Source of the DNA: Streptomyces sp. NBC_00443
GTDB taxonomy: Bacteria > Actinomycetota > Actinomycetes > Streptomycetales > Streptomycetaceae
Length of the DNA stretch: 64,000 nt
Assembly (NCBI RefSeq): GCF_036014175.1
Contig: NZ_CP107917.1
Coordinates: forward strand, 3,348,001 to 3,412,000
Direction: 5' to 3'
Below are positions 34,722 to 42,331 of the stretch, one piece after another (positions within the stretch are counted from its first letter, which is position 1; each line of letters opens with the position of its first letter). A program made the position numbers and the translations under genes. The notes under the pieces are model-generated. The model worked only from the letters and a program-made list of their open reading frames with translations, did not search any database and was not told the origin of the DNA.

Positions 34722-36083
34722 GTGAACGCGCTCACCACCGACAAACTGCCCGTCGTGGTCATCGGCGCCGGTCCCATCGGCCTGGCTGCCGGTACACATC
34801 TCGTCGAGCGCGGCATCGAACCCCTGGTCCTGGAGACTGGCCCGACGGCTGGCAGCACTGTGCGCGAGTGGTCGCACGTTCGGCTGTTCTCGACCTGGGG
34901 CGAGCTCATCGACCCGGCCGCGGAGAAACTCCTGGCCCCGACTGGCTGGGTCCGCCCCGACGCGTCCACCTACCCGACCGGCGGCGACTGGGCCGAGCGC
35001 TATCTCCAGCCGCTCGCCGACGTCCTCGGCGGCAAGGTCCGCTACGGCGCCACAGTGACCGGCGTCGCCCGTGCCGGCCGCGACCGCATCGTCGACTCCG
35101 GCCGCGACGAGCAGCCGTTCACCGTGCACATCCAGTCCGCCGACGGGGCCGAGGAGCGAATCACCGCCCGCGCAGTCATCGACGCCTCCGGCACCTGGTC
35201 CGCCCCGAGCCCGATGGGCGCCGACGGCCTGCCCGCCCTCGGCGAGAAGAAGACCGCCGACCGCATCACCTACCGCGTCCCCAACCTGAGTGACCCGGCC
35301 GTTCGCGCCCGATACACGGGCAAGCGAACCGCCGTCGTCGGCTCCGGCGCCTCCGCCTTCACCGCCCTCGCCCTCCTCGCCGACCTCGCGAAGGAGAACG
35401 ACGGCACGCACGCGGTGTGGATTCTGCGCCGCGGAATCAGCGACAACACCTACGGCGGCGGCGAGGCCGACCAGCTCCCCGCCCGCGGAGCACTCGGCCT
35501 GCGCGCCAAGGCCGCCGTTGAGGCCGGCCATGCGAGCGCCGTCACCGGCTTCCGTTCACAGGCCGTGGAACGCGACGGCGATCAGCTTGTCCTTGTCGCG
35601 GAGGACGGCCGCCGACTCGATCCGGTCGACGAGGTCATCGTCCTCACCGGCTTCCGCCCCAACCTGTCTTTCCTCTCCGAGCTCCGCCTCGGCCTTGACG
35701 AGCGCCTCCAGGCTCCGACCGCACTCGCGCCGCTCATCGACCCCAACGTCCACTCCTGCGGCACGGTCTACCCACACGGCGTCAACGAGCTCTCCCACCC
35801 GGAACAGGGCGTCTACCTGGTCGGCATGAAGTCCTACGGCCGCGCCCCGACGTTCCTCGCCATGACCGGCTACGAGCAGGTCCGCTCCATCACCGCCTCC
35901 ATCGCAGGCGACCAGGAGGCCGCCGAGCGCGTCGAACTCACCCTCCCGGAAACGGGCGTGTGCGGCGGCGCGGGCCTCTTCGACGAGCCGGAGAACGCCG
36001 AGGAGTCCGGCGGCGGATGCTGCGCCGCCCCCACCACCCTCCAGATCGGCGTCGGCGCCCCGGCATCCACCGGCGGCTGCTGA
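34722..36083 (+). CDS. ArsO-like flavin-dependent monooxygenase
   Basis: 453 residues. GTG 34722 follows GGGGA by five bases; the longer frame from 34635 runs through the operator box. FAD-binding Rossmann motif VVVIGAGPIGLAAG at about 14-27; second dinucleotide motif TAVVGSGASAFTALALL at about 205-221; LTGFRPNLSFL later. C-terminal Cys-rich tail with GVCGGAG and GGGCCAAP. Matches the flavin monooxygenase often encoded in actinobacterial ars operons (ArsO); the reaction is not firmly established and oxidation of thiol-bound or organic arsenic is an inference. Followed 27 bases later by the ArsI-like gene. Confidence 0.85.
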   Translation: MNALTTDKLPVVVIGAGPIGLAAGTHLVERGIEPLVLETGPTAGSTVREWSHVRLFSTWGELIDPAAEKLLAPTGWVRPDASTYPTGGDWAERYLQPLADVLGGKVRYGATVTGVARAGRDRIVDSGRDEQPFTVHIQSADGAEERITARAVIDASGTWSAPSPMGADGLPALGEKKTADRITYRVPNLSDPAVRARYTGKRTAVVGSGASAFTALALLADLAKENDGTHAVWILRRGISDNTYGGGEADQLPARGALGLRAKAAVEAGHASAVTGFRSQAVERDGDQLVLVAEDGRRLDPVDEVIVLTGFRPNLSFLSELRLGLDERLQAPTALAPLIDPNVHSCGTVYPHGVNELSHPEQGVYLVGMKSYGRAPTFLAMTGYEQVRSITASIAGDQEAAERVELTLPETGVCGGAGLFDEPENAEESGGGCCAAPTTLQIGVGAPASTGGC

Positions 36084-36110
36084 CCTCATACCTACACAAG
36101 GAGGATCGAC

Positions 36111-36572
36111 ATGTCCCGTGTACAGCTGGCTCTGCGAGTCCCGGATCTCGACGCGTCCATCGCCTTCTACAGCCGACTCTTCGGCACCGAGCCCGCCAAA
36201 CTCCGCGATGGCTACGCCAACTTCGCGATCACCGAGCCCCCGCTCAAGCTCGTCCTGATCGAAGGCACCCCGGACGAAGACACCCGCCTGGACCACCTCG
36301 GCGTCGAGGTGGAATCGACGGAAGCCGTTCACACCGCCACAGCCCGCCTGAGTGAGGCCGGCCTGGCGACGACCGAGGAGAACGACACCACCTGCTGCTA
36401 CGCCCTCCAGGACAAAGTCTGGGTCCACGGCCCCGGCCAGGAACCCTGGGAGGTCTACGTCGTTAAGGCCGACGCCAACTCCCTTGCCAAACAACAGGGC
36501 AGCACCTGCTGCACCCCTGCCTCGGACAACACCGACTCGAAGGAACCGGTCACTGTGGGCGGCTGCTGCTGA
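36111..36572 (+). CDS. arsI: ArsI/CadI-family VOC dioxygenase (C-As lyase)
   Basis: 153 residues from ATG 36111 with AGGAGG nine bases upstream. Vicinal-oxygen-chelate fold: VQLALRVPDLDASIAFYSRLFG, iron-ligand region RLDHLGVEVES, and ENDTTCCYALQDKVWVHGP with the tandem cysteines that bind trivalent organoarsenicals in ArsI. C-terminal Cys pairs (STCCTP, GGCC) add further thiol ligands. ArsI is an Fe(II) dioxygenase that cleaves the C-As bond of MAs(III) and trivalent aromatic arsenicals to arsenite. A 15-bp-stem terminator ends the operon. Confidence 0.9.
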   Translation: MSRVQLALRVPDLDASIAFYSRLFGTEPAKLRDGYANFAITEPPLKLVLIEGTPDEDTRLDHLGVEVESTEAVHTATARLSEAGLATTEENDTTCCYALQDKVWVHGPGQEPWEVYVVKADANSLAKQQGSTCCTPASDNTDSKEPVTVGGCC

Positions 36573-36600
36573 TCCGGCCGTCGACCCACCTTCACACCAG

Positions 36601-36638
36601 CGAGGCCGTGACCGGCACGGGGACCGGTCACGGCCTCG
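36601..36638 (+). terminator. Terminator after arsI
   Basis: CGAGGCCGTGACCGG (36601-36615), eight-base loop, CCGGTCACGGCCTCG (36624-36638): perfect 15-bp stem. Confidence 0.85.
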
Positions 36639-37341
36639 CGCCGCCCTTCTGTGCGGCCTAGCTGGGCGAACTCGCGCCCTCAGCTTGGGAAGCTGCGGGT
36701 ATTTGAGGGCAGTTCGGGCGTTGACCTGGGCAGACGGACGGATCGCGGTCTCGTAGGGCTGGGCTGCTTTCACCGTGGTTCCCCGCTGTTTCCCGCTCGC
36801 ATTGGTGCGCTTGTGGTGCGGCCCGTACGTCAGTCCTGGGGTCGCACCTCACGAGCCCCGTGGGGCAGAGAACGGCCAACAGACCCCAGACCGGTCGCCC
36901 TGGTTACGGCACTTCTCCATTTCACAGCACAGCCAGTTTCCGGTCCTTTGTGGCGTCTTGACTCGCAAGGAACATCCCGTCCTTGCCCGCATGCAGGCAG
37001 CGCGCCGCCGGGCGCGGCCAGCCGGGGCGCAGACGGGAGGCAGGCCGCGCCGCAGAAGCGGCGCGCGCCCGCGCCGTGCACGGGCCTTGATCAAGTACAG
37101 AGGGTTGTAACTCGGCTGCGTTGAGGGCTCCACAGCACCAGCTCACGAACTCACATGCCACTCGGAGAACTTCGCGACGCCGATGGCGCAGACGACGGTA
37201 CGGCCGCCCAACGCCTCATACGCGCAAACAAGAAGGCCCCTCCTCGTGGAGGAGCCTTCCTTGCGGGTCGTTCTCCCTGCCCAGAGCGGCATACACACCA
37301 GCCGCAATCGAGCCGATCTTGACGAACAGGATCGGAAACCG
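36639..37341. other. Gene-poor right part of the island
   Basis: About 700 bases with no convincing gene. Open frames here (for example 36651-37124) lack family signal and have mixed codon use. One hairpin at 37232-37259. Confidence 0.4.
37232..37259. terminator. Hairpin before the permease stop
   Basis: GAAGGC and TCCTC pair with GAGGA and GCCTTC, a two-part stem with a three-base bulge (37232-37259). About 80 bases beyond the stop of the minus-strand permease. Confidence 0.5.
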
Positions 37342-38142
37342 TCAGCCGGTCGCCCGGCGGTACTTCCGGACCGCGAGCGTGCGGAAGAGCAGGATGATCA
37401 CGACCGACCAGATCAGCGAGGCCCACACGGGGTGCTGCATAGGCCAGGCGTCGGATGCCTGGAAGCCCGGGGGAAGGTTGCCGAACAGCTCGCGGCAGGC
37501 CTGCACGGTGGCGCTGAACGGGTTCCACTCCGCGATGTGCTGTAGGAAGGTGGGCATCTGGTTCGCGTCCACGAAGGCGTTCGAGATGAACGTCAGCGGA
37601 AACAGCCAGATCAGGCCGCCCGAGGTCGCTGCCTCAGGGGTGCGCACGGACAGTCCGATGAGGGCGCCGATCCACGAGAACGCGTAACCGAGAAGCAGGA
37701 GCAGCCCGAACCCGGCGAGTACCTTGCCGATGTTCTCGTGCGTGCGCCAGCCGACGATCACGGCGACGACCGCCAGGACGACGAGGGTGAGCGCCGTCTG
37801 CACCAGGTCGGCGAAGGTGCGCCCGGTCAGCACCGCACCACGTGCCATCGGCAGGGAGCGGAAGCGGTCGATGAGGCCCTTGTGCATGTCGTCGGCGATG
37901 CCCGCACCCGCACCCGCCGTAGCGAACGTGACGGTTTGGGCGAAGATGCCGGCCATCAAGAACTCGCGGTAAGCCTGGGTGGAGTTCGACGATCCAACCT
38001 GGATCGAGCCACCGAACACGTAGGTGAACAGCACTACGAACATGATTGGCTGGATCAGCCCAAAAATGATCATCTCGGGAATCCGGCCCATGCGGATCAA
38101 ATTCCTACGGGCGATGACCGCGGAGTCGTTGATGGCGCTCAC
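37342..38142 (-). CDS. ABC-2 transporter permease, DrrB-like (intact copy)
   Basis: 266 residues; GTG 38142 with AAGGAG eight bases upstream. Six membrane helices, with RRNLIRMGRIPEMIIFG before the first and the family core GIADDMHKGLIDRFRSLP. Partner of the ATPase encoded just upstream; together a two-component exporter of the daunorubicin-resistance type that extrudes hydrophobic compounds. Several codons (AAT, TTG, ATT, TTT, GTA, GGT) are unusual for the flanking chromosome, while the truncated copy at 25968 has typical usage. This suggests that the intact gene is at least partly island-derived and replaces the native one. Confidence 0.9.
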   Translation of the reverse strand: MSAINDSAVIARRNLIRMGRIPEMIIFGLIQPIMFVVLFTYVFGGSIQVGSSNSTQAYREFLMAGIFAQTVTFATAGAGAGIADDMHKGLIDRFRSLPMARGAVLTGRTFADLVQTALTLVVLAVVAVIVGWRTHENIGKVLAGFGLLLLLGYAFSWIGALIGLSVRTPEAATSGGLIWLFPLTFISNAFVDANQMPTFLQHIAEWNPFSATVQACRELFGNLPPGFQASDAWPMQHPVWASLIWSVVIILLFRTLAVRKYRRATG

Positions 38143-38249
38143 TTCACCTGCTCCTTCAAGGCGTGGCTCCGCCGGTCCCGGATGCGCAGCGAGATGGATC
38201 CTGGCGGGTACGTGGCCGGCGCGACCCGCACGGCGTCGAGAGCACTCAT
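38139..38249 (-). CDS. 36-codon frame between ATPase and permease, possible native permease N-terminus
   Basis: ATG 38249 overlaps the ATPase TGA, and its TGA (38141-38139) overlaps the permease GTG. It encodes 36 residues starting MSALDAVRVAPATYPPG and ending HALKEQVK, with strong GC third positions. N-termini like this begin DrrB permeases in the genus, so it may be the cut 5' end of the original gene whose 3' end is at 25968-26642. Alternatively a real small coupled gene. Confidence 0.5.
   Translation of the reverse strand: MSALDAVRVAPATYPPGSISLRIRDRRSHALKEQVK
38194..38201. other. Candidate right attachment core
   Basis: ATGGATCC, identical to 26635-26642 and in the same codon phase (Gly-Ser-Ile here, Gly-Ser-Met there). 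Confidence 0.3.
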
Positions 38250-39223
38250 TTGGCGGCCTCCTTGCCGTTCTCGTCGTCCTTCATCTCGGCCACGTGTCCT
38301 GTCAGGGACAGGAAGACGTCGTCGAGGGTCGGGCGGCGCAGTCCGATGTCGTCGATCTCGATGCCCCGGGTGTCGAGCTCGCGGATGACTTCGGCGAGGA
38401 GCTTGGCGCCGCCGGTCACGGGGACGGTGAGCTTGCGCATGTGCTCCTCGACCGTCGTGTCGCCCTTGCCGAAGCCGCGCAACACCTCGGAGGCGGTCTG
38501 GATCTCGTCGCGCTCGTGCACCACGAGTTCGACGCGCTCGCCGCCGGTGCGGGCCTTGAGCTGGTCGGAGGTGCCGGTGGCGATGACATGGCCGTGGTCG
38601 ACGACCGCGATCTCGTGTGCGAGGTGGTCGGCCTCTTCGAGGTACTGGGTGGTCAGCAGCAGTGTCGTACCGCCCGAGACCAGGCGCTTTATGACCTCCC
38701 AGAGCATCTGGCGGTTGCGTGGGTCGAGTCCGGTCGTCGGCTCGTCCATGAACATCACGGGCGGCGAGACCACCAGGGCGGCCGCCAGGTCGAGGCGGCG
38801 CCGCATGCCGCCGGAGTAGGTCTTCGTGGGACGGTCGGCTGCGTCGGCGAGGCCGAACTGCTCCAGCAGCTCGCCCGCGCGGGCCTTCGCCGCCTTTGCC
38901 CTCATCTGGTAGAGCTGGCCGACCATCTGCAGGTTCTCGCGGCCGGTGAGGTACTCGTCCACCGCCGCGAACTGTCCGGACAGACCGATGGAACGGCGCA
39001 CGGCGTCGGGGTCCTTGAGGACGTCGATGCCCGCGACGACCGCCGAGCCACTGTCGGGGCGCAGCAGGGTCGTCAGACAGCGGACGGCCGTCGTCTTGCC
39101 CGCGCCGTTCGGCCCGAGCAGGCCCAGGACCGTGCCCTCGGGAACATCGAGGTCGACGCCGTCCAGAGCCCTTACGTCACCGAAGGTCTTCACCAGGCCT
39201 TCGGCATAGATGGCGCCTGGCAT
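38246..39223 (-). CDS. ABC transporter ATP-binding protein, DrrA-like
   Basis: 325 residues from ATG 39223 (GGAG seven bases upstream; GTG 39235 is an alternative). Walker A LLGPNGAGKTTAVR near residues 34-47, Q-loop GLSGQFAAVDEYLTG, signature YSGGMRRRLDLA, Walker B PPVMFMDEPTTGLDP, H-loop TTQYLEEADHL, and the C-terminal extension of DrrA-type proteins ending TLDDVFLSLTGH. Energises export of hydrophobic drugs with the adjacent permease. Coupled by overlap to the 36-codon frame. A perfect dyad lies upstream. Confidence 0.95.
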   Translation of the reverse strand: MPGAIYAEGLVKTFGDVRALDGVDLDVPEGTVLGLLGPNGAGKTTAVRCLTTLLRPDSGSAVVAGIDVLKDPDAVRRSIGLSGQFAAVDEYLTGRENLQMVGQLYQMRAKAAKARAGELLEQFGLADAADRPTKTYSGGMRRRLDLAAALVVSPPVMFMDEPTTGLDPRNRQMLWEVIKRLVSGGTTLLLTTQYLEEADHLAHEIAVVDHGHVIATGTSDQLKARTGGERVELVVHERDEIQTASEVLRGFGKGDTTVEEHMRKLTVPVTGGAKLLAEVIRELDTRGIEIDDIGLRRPTLDDVFLSLTGHVAEMKDDENGKEAAK

Positions 39224-39326
39224 ATGAATCTCCACGTGTTCGGGGAAACTTCGGAAAGCCTAGGTTTTCGCACTGTTCGTTCCGCGCCATACTCGGCGCT
39301 GTGCCGTATCTACGAGACACACCATA

Positions 39327-39342
39327 ACGCGATGTATCGCGT
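39327..39342. promoter_or_regulatory. Perfect 16-bp dyad upstream of the ABC operon
   Basis: ACGCGAT-GT-ATCGCGT, nested within outer arms GAGAC (39315-39319) and GTCTC (39341-39345). Resembles TetR-type operators of drug exporters, but no TetR gene is adjacent. Confidence 0.55.
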
Positions 39343-39430
39343 CTCTCAATGGAGTTACCCGAACGAGTGACAAAGTGACTCCGACCTGCGTTTTCGCCCG
39401 CCGGGGCCTCGACCGACGACCGCTCGCGTC

Positions 39431-40660
39431 TCAGCCGATGACCGTGTAGCCCGCCTCGCGCAGGGCCTGGCCGACCTCGACGCAGTGCGTCCGGCCCTTC
39501 GTCTCCAGGTGCAGCTCGACCTCCGCCTCCGTGAGCCCGAGCCGTGGGTCGGTCCGTACGTGGCTCACATCGAGGACGTTAGCGTCCACCACTGACAACA
39601 CACCCAAGAGCGTGGCGAGCGCGCCCGGCCGGTCCGTCAGCCGCAGCCGTACGGCGAGGTAGCGGCCCTGCGCGGCCATGCCGTGTCGCAGGACGCGCTG
39701 CAGCAGCACCGGGTCGACGTTGCCGCCGGACAGCACCGCGACGACCGGGCCCTCGAAGGCGCCGGGGTCGCTCAGCAGCGCCGCGACGGGGCTCGCGCCG
39801 GCCGGCTCGACGACCAGCTTGGCGCGCTCCAGGCACAGCAGCAGGGCGGCGGCGAGCTCGTCCTCGCTGACCGTGCGGACCTCGTCCACCAGGTCGCCGA
39901 TGATCCGGAACGGCACGTCACCGGGCCTGCCGACCTTGATCCCGTCCGCCATCGTCACCGGGTTGTCGACGGCGACGGGGTGCCCGGCCGCCAGCGAGGG
40001 CGGGTAGGCCGCCGCGCCGGCCGCCTGCACGCCCACGATCCGCACGTCGGGCCGCAGCGACTTCACCGCCATCGCGATGCCCGCCGCGAGCCCGCCCCCG
40101 CCGATGCCGACGACGATCGTCCGCACCTCCGGGCACTGCTCGAGGATCTCCAGGCCGACCGTGCCCTGGCCCGCGATGATGTCGGGGTGGTCGAAGGGGT
40201 GGATGAACACCGCGCCCGTCTCGGCGGCGTACTCCTGTGCCGCGGCGAGCGTCTCGTCGACCACCTGGCCGTGCAGGCGCACCTCGGCGCCGTAGTCCTT
40301 GGTGGCGCTGATCTTGGGCAGCGGGGCGCCCTTCGGCATGAACACCGTCGAGCGCACGCCGAGCAGCGACGACGCGAGGGCGACACCCTGCGCGTGGTTG
40401 CCGGCGCTCGCGGCCACGACCCCCGCCGCCCGCTCCTCCGGGAGCAGCCCGGCGATCCGGACGTAGCCGCCGCGCAGCTTGAACGATCCCGTTCGCTGGA
40501 GGTTCTCGCATTTGAGGTGTACCGGCGCGCCCACCAGCTGGGACAGGTGCCTGCTGCCCTCCATCGCCGTCACGCGCGCCACGCCGGACAGCATCTTCTG
40601 GGCCCCGCGCACGTCGTCGAGAGTGACGGGAGGCAAGGAGTCAGCCGCGCTGTAGCTCAT
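39431..40660 (-). CDS. ilvA: Threonine ammonia-lyase (threonine dehydratase)
   Basis: 409 residues from ATG 40660. Fold-type II PLP enzyme: GSFKLRGGYVRI holds the PLP lysine (about residue 61), SAGNHAQGVALAS the phosphate-side loop, GIGGGGLAAGIA the glycine-rich phosphate cradle. A single C-terminal ACT domain (about 330-409, YLAVRLRLTDRPGALATLL) suggests allosteric control. Converts L-threonine to 2-oxobutanoate and ammonia, feeding isoleucine synthesis. The length with one ACT domain is the usual actinobacterial form. Frame upstream of 40660 is not coding-like and overlaps the MarR promoter. Confidence 0.95.
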   Translation of the reverse strand: MSYSAADSLPPVTLDDVRGAQKMLSGVARVTAMEGSRHLSQLVGAPVHLKCENLQRTGSFKLRGGYVRIAGLLPEERAAGVVAASAGNHAQGVALASSLLGVRSTVFMPKGAPLPKISATKDYGAEVRLHGQVVDETLAAAQEYAAETGAVFIHPFDHPDIIAGQGTVGLEILEQCPEVRTIVVGIGGGGLAAGIAMAVKSLRPDVRIVGVQAAGAAAYPPSLAAGHPVAVDNPVTMADGIKVGRPGDVPFRIIGDLVDEVRTVSEDELAAALLLCLERAKLVVEPAGASPVAALLSDPGAFEGPVVAVLSGGNVDPVLLQRVLRHGMAAQGRYLAVRLRLTDRPGALATLLGVLSVVDANVLDVSHVRTDPRLGLTEAEVELHLETKGRTHCVEVGQALREAGYTVIG

Positions 40661-40805
40661 GACCCAAGTCTCGCAGTTCACAGGCGCAAGGCCCTGGTGT
40701 GACCAAGCACCGAGATGGGTTTGCGCAGCGCCGGTACACCCCGCGTCCGGGCCGCGTACCCTGTCCCCCAACCCAGCACCCCCTTCATGAAGTGAGCCCC
40801 CGGCC

Positions 40806-41330
40806 ATGCCCACAACACCTGAAATGTCGATGGACATGACGACCGTCGCTGACAGCGGTCTCCTCGACACGCTGCAGCACGAGGTGGCGGTGTTCGCCCG
40901 TCGTGCCGAACAGACCCGGCTCGGTGGGGTCGGACAGGTGCGCAACTCCATGGACCGCGCCGCATACCTGCTGCTCAACCGCCTCGACAAGGAAGGCCCC
41001 ATGGGCGTCAAGGCGCTCGCCGCGAGCATGGGGATCGACTCGTCGACGGTGACCCGGCAGGTGGCGCCGCTCGTCGACACCGGGCTCGTCAAGCGCACCT
41101 CGCACCCCGAGGACGGGCGCGCGGTGGTGCTCCAGCTGTCCCCGCGCGGGCAGTCGCGGCTGGAGGAAGTGCGGTCGTCCCGGCGTCAGCTGATGGCCGA
41201 ACTGACGCAGGACTGGGCCCCGGAGGAGCGTGTGGCGTTCTGCACCCTCCTGACTCGCTTCAACACCGCGCTCTCCTCACGGATGGCGGCGCAGGGAATC
41301 TCGGGCACGGACGCGCCCGCGGCCTCCTGA
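40806..41330 (+). CDS. MarR-family transcriptional regulator
   Basis: 174 residues from ATG 40806; alternative ATG at 40827 or 40836. Winged HTH about 65-125: MGVKALAASMGIDSSTVTRQVAPLVDTGLVKRTSHPEDGRAVVLQLSPRG, including the D-x-R wing. Helical dimer ends on both sides. Diverges from ilvA across about 145 bases; whether ilvA is its target is unknown. Confidence 0.93.
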   Translation: MPTTPEMSMDMTTVADSGLLDTLQHEVAVFARRAEQTRLGGVGQVRNSMDRAAYLLLNRLDKEGPMGVKALAASMGIDSSTVTRQVAPLVDTGLVKRTSHPEDGRAVVLQLSPRGQSRLEEVRSSRRQLMAELTQDWAPEERVAFCTLLTRFNTALSSRMAAQGISGTDAPAAS

Positions 41331-41533
41331 GGCCCGATTCGGCGCCGCGGCGACGCCCCTCGCCGCGCGGAATCCGCCTCCCGCACGCGCGCGTACTCGT
41401 GTGATCCGCTCCCGGCTCTTGACCCCGGGCCGTCACTGGCCTCATATGAAACCGGGTCCTGTCGTGTGCGGCCGAAACGCGTCACGCGCGGGCCGGGGTC
41501 CGGTTCCTCAGGGTCGGTCAGGCAGGAGGGGCG
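41331..41533. promoter_or_regulatory. Intergenic region with a likely promoter
   Basis: TTGACC (41419-41424), 18-base spacer, CATATG (41443-41448) form a plausible promoter for the sigma-like gene, with a leader of about 80 bases. Nothing else seen. Confidence 0.4.
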
Positions 41534-42046
41534 GTGGGACGACGGCGAGTGGTCCAGGACGCCCGCCGGGACCGCGAGTTCGCGGCGTTCGTCGCGGGCG
41601 CGGCAGGGCGGCTGCTGCATGCCGCCACGCTGCTCACCGCTGAGCCGCCGGCCGACAACCCGCGCGCGCGGCGCCTGCTGACGCTGTCCCTGGCGCACAC
41701 GTACGCGTGCTGGGACCGACTGCGCGGCGAGGACCCGTACGACCGCGCCCGCCAGTACCTGGCCACCCGCTTCTCCCGGGCCGTCTGGCACCAGTACGGC
41801 CTTCTCGGCGCCCTCGGCCGGTCCCGCCCGCACCCCGAAAGCCCGCTCGCCCGGCTGGCCCCCCAGGAACGCCTGATCCTGGTCCTGCGGCTGTACGAGG
41901 GCGTCGCCGAGGAGCAGGCGGCGGCCCTGCTCGGGCTGCCCAGGGAGCGCGTCCACGCGATCTGCGACCGGGCGACCGCGACCCTGCTGCATCCTCCGCG
42001 CGAGCCCGCACCGGCCGTGCTGGGCCCGAAGGTGGTGTCGCCATGA
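41534..42046 (+). CDS. SigE-like ECF sigma-factor-related protein
   Basis: 170 residues from GTG 41534 with GGAGGGG upstream. Sigma-70 region 2-like start (RDREFAAFVAGAAGRLLHAATLLT) and region 4-like end (LAPQERLILVLRLYEGVAEEQAAALLGLPRERVHAICDRATATLL), as in the SigE/SigM-like groups of actinobacteria. The linker holds YLATRFSRAVW. It overlaps by four bases a small membrane protein that may be its anti-sigma partner. Whether it is an active sigma factor is not certain because the region 2 promoter-melting residues are poorly conserved. Confidence 0.75.
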   Translation: MGRRRVVQDARRDREFAAFVAGAAGRLLHAATLLTAEPPADNPRARRLLTLSLAHTYACWDRLRGEDPYDRARQYLATRFSRAVWHQYGLLGALGRSRPHPESPLARLAPQERLILVLRLYEGVAEEQAAALLGLPRERVHAICDRATATLLHPPREPAPAVLGPKVVSP

Positions 42047-42291
42047 ATCGCGCCGAACGGGAAGCGGCCGCACGGCGGATCATGGAGCGCACGCCGCCGC
42101 CGGTGCCGCCGGAGCTACACGCGGAGGCCGTGCGGCGCGGCGGCCGCATGCTGCGCCGCAGGAACGCCGCCGTGCTGCTGATGTGGCTGGTGCTGTTCGC
42201 CGCGACGATGGCGTTCGTGGTGTGGGCGCTGACGGCCCGCCCCTGGGTGGAGCCGCCGTCGGAGACGACTCCACCGCTGACGGGCTGGTGA
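42043..42291 (+). CDS. Small single-pass membrane protein, putative anti-sigma partner
   Basis: 82 residues, ATG 42043 overlapping the sigma-like gene's TGA. N-terminal charged helix (NRAEREAAARRIMERTPPPVPPELH) in the cytosol, one membrane helix about 46-66 (AAVLLMWLVLFAATMAFVVW), short Pro-rich external tail. Translational coupling to a sigma-like protein suggests a membrane anchor or anti-sigma role, but no zinc-binding HxxxCxxC motif is visible. Confidence 0.75.
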   Translation: MNRAEREAAARRIMERTPPPVPPELHAEAVRRGGRMLRRRNAAVLLMWLVLFAATMAFVVWALTARPWVEPPSETTPPLTGW

Positions 42292-42331
42292 CCCCTTCCT
42301 GCGGTCCCCAGCCCTTTCCTGCGGCCCTGGG

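Noticed and set aside
36651..37124. 157-codon plus-strand frame
   Set aside because: Mixed codon use and no recognisable protein features.
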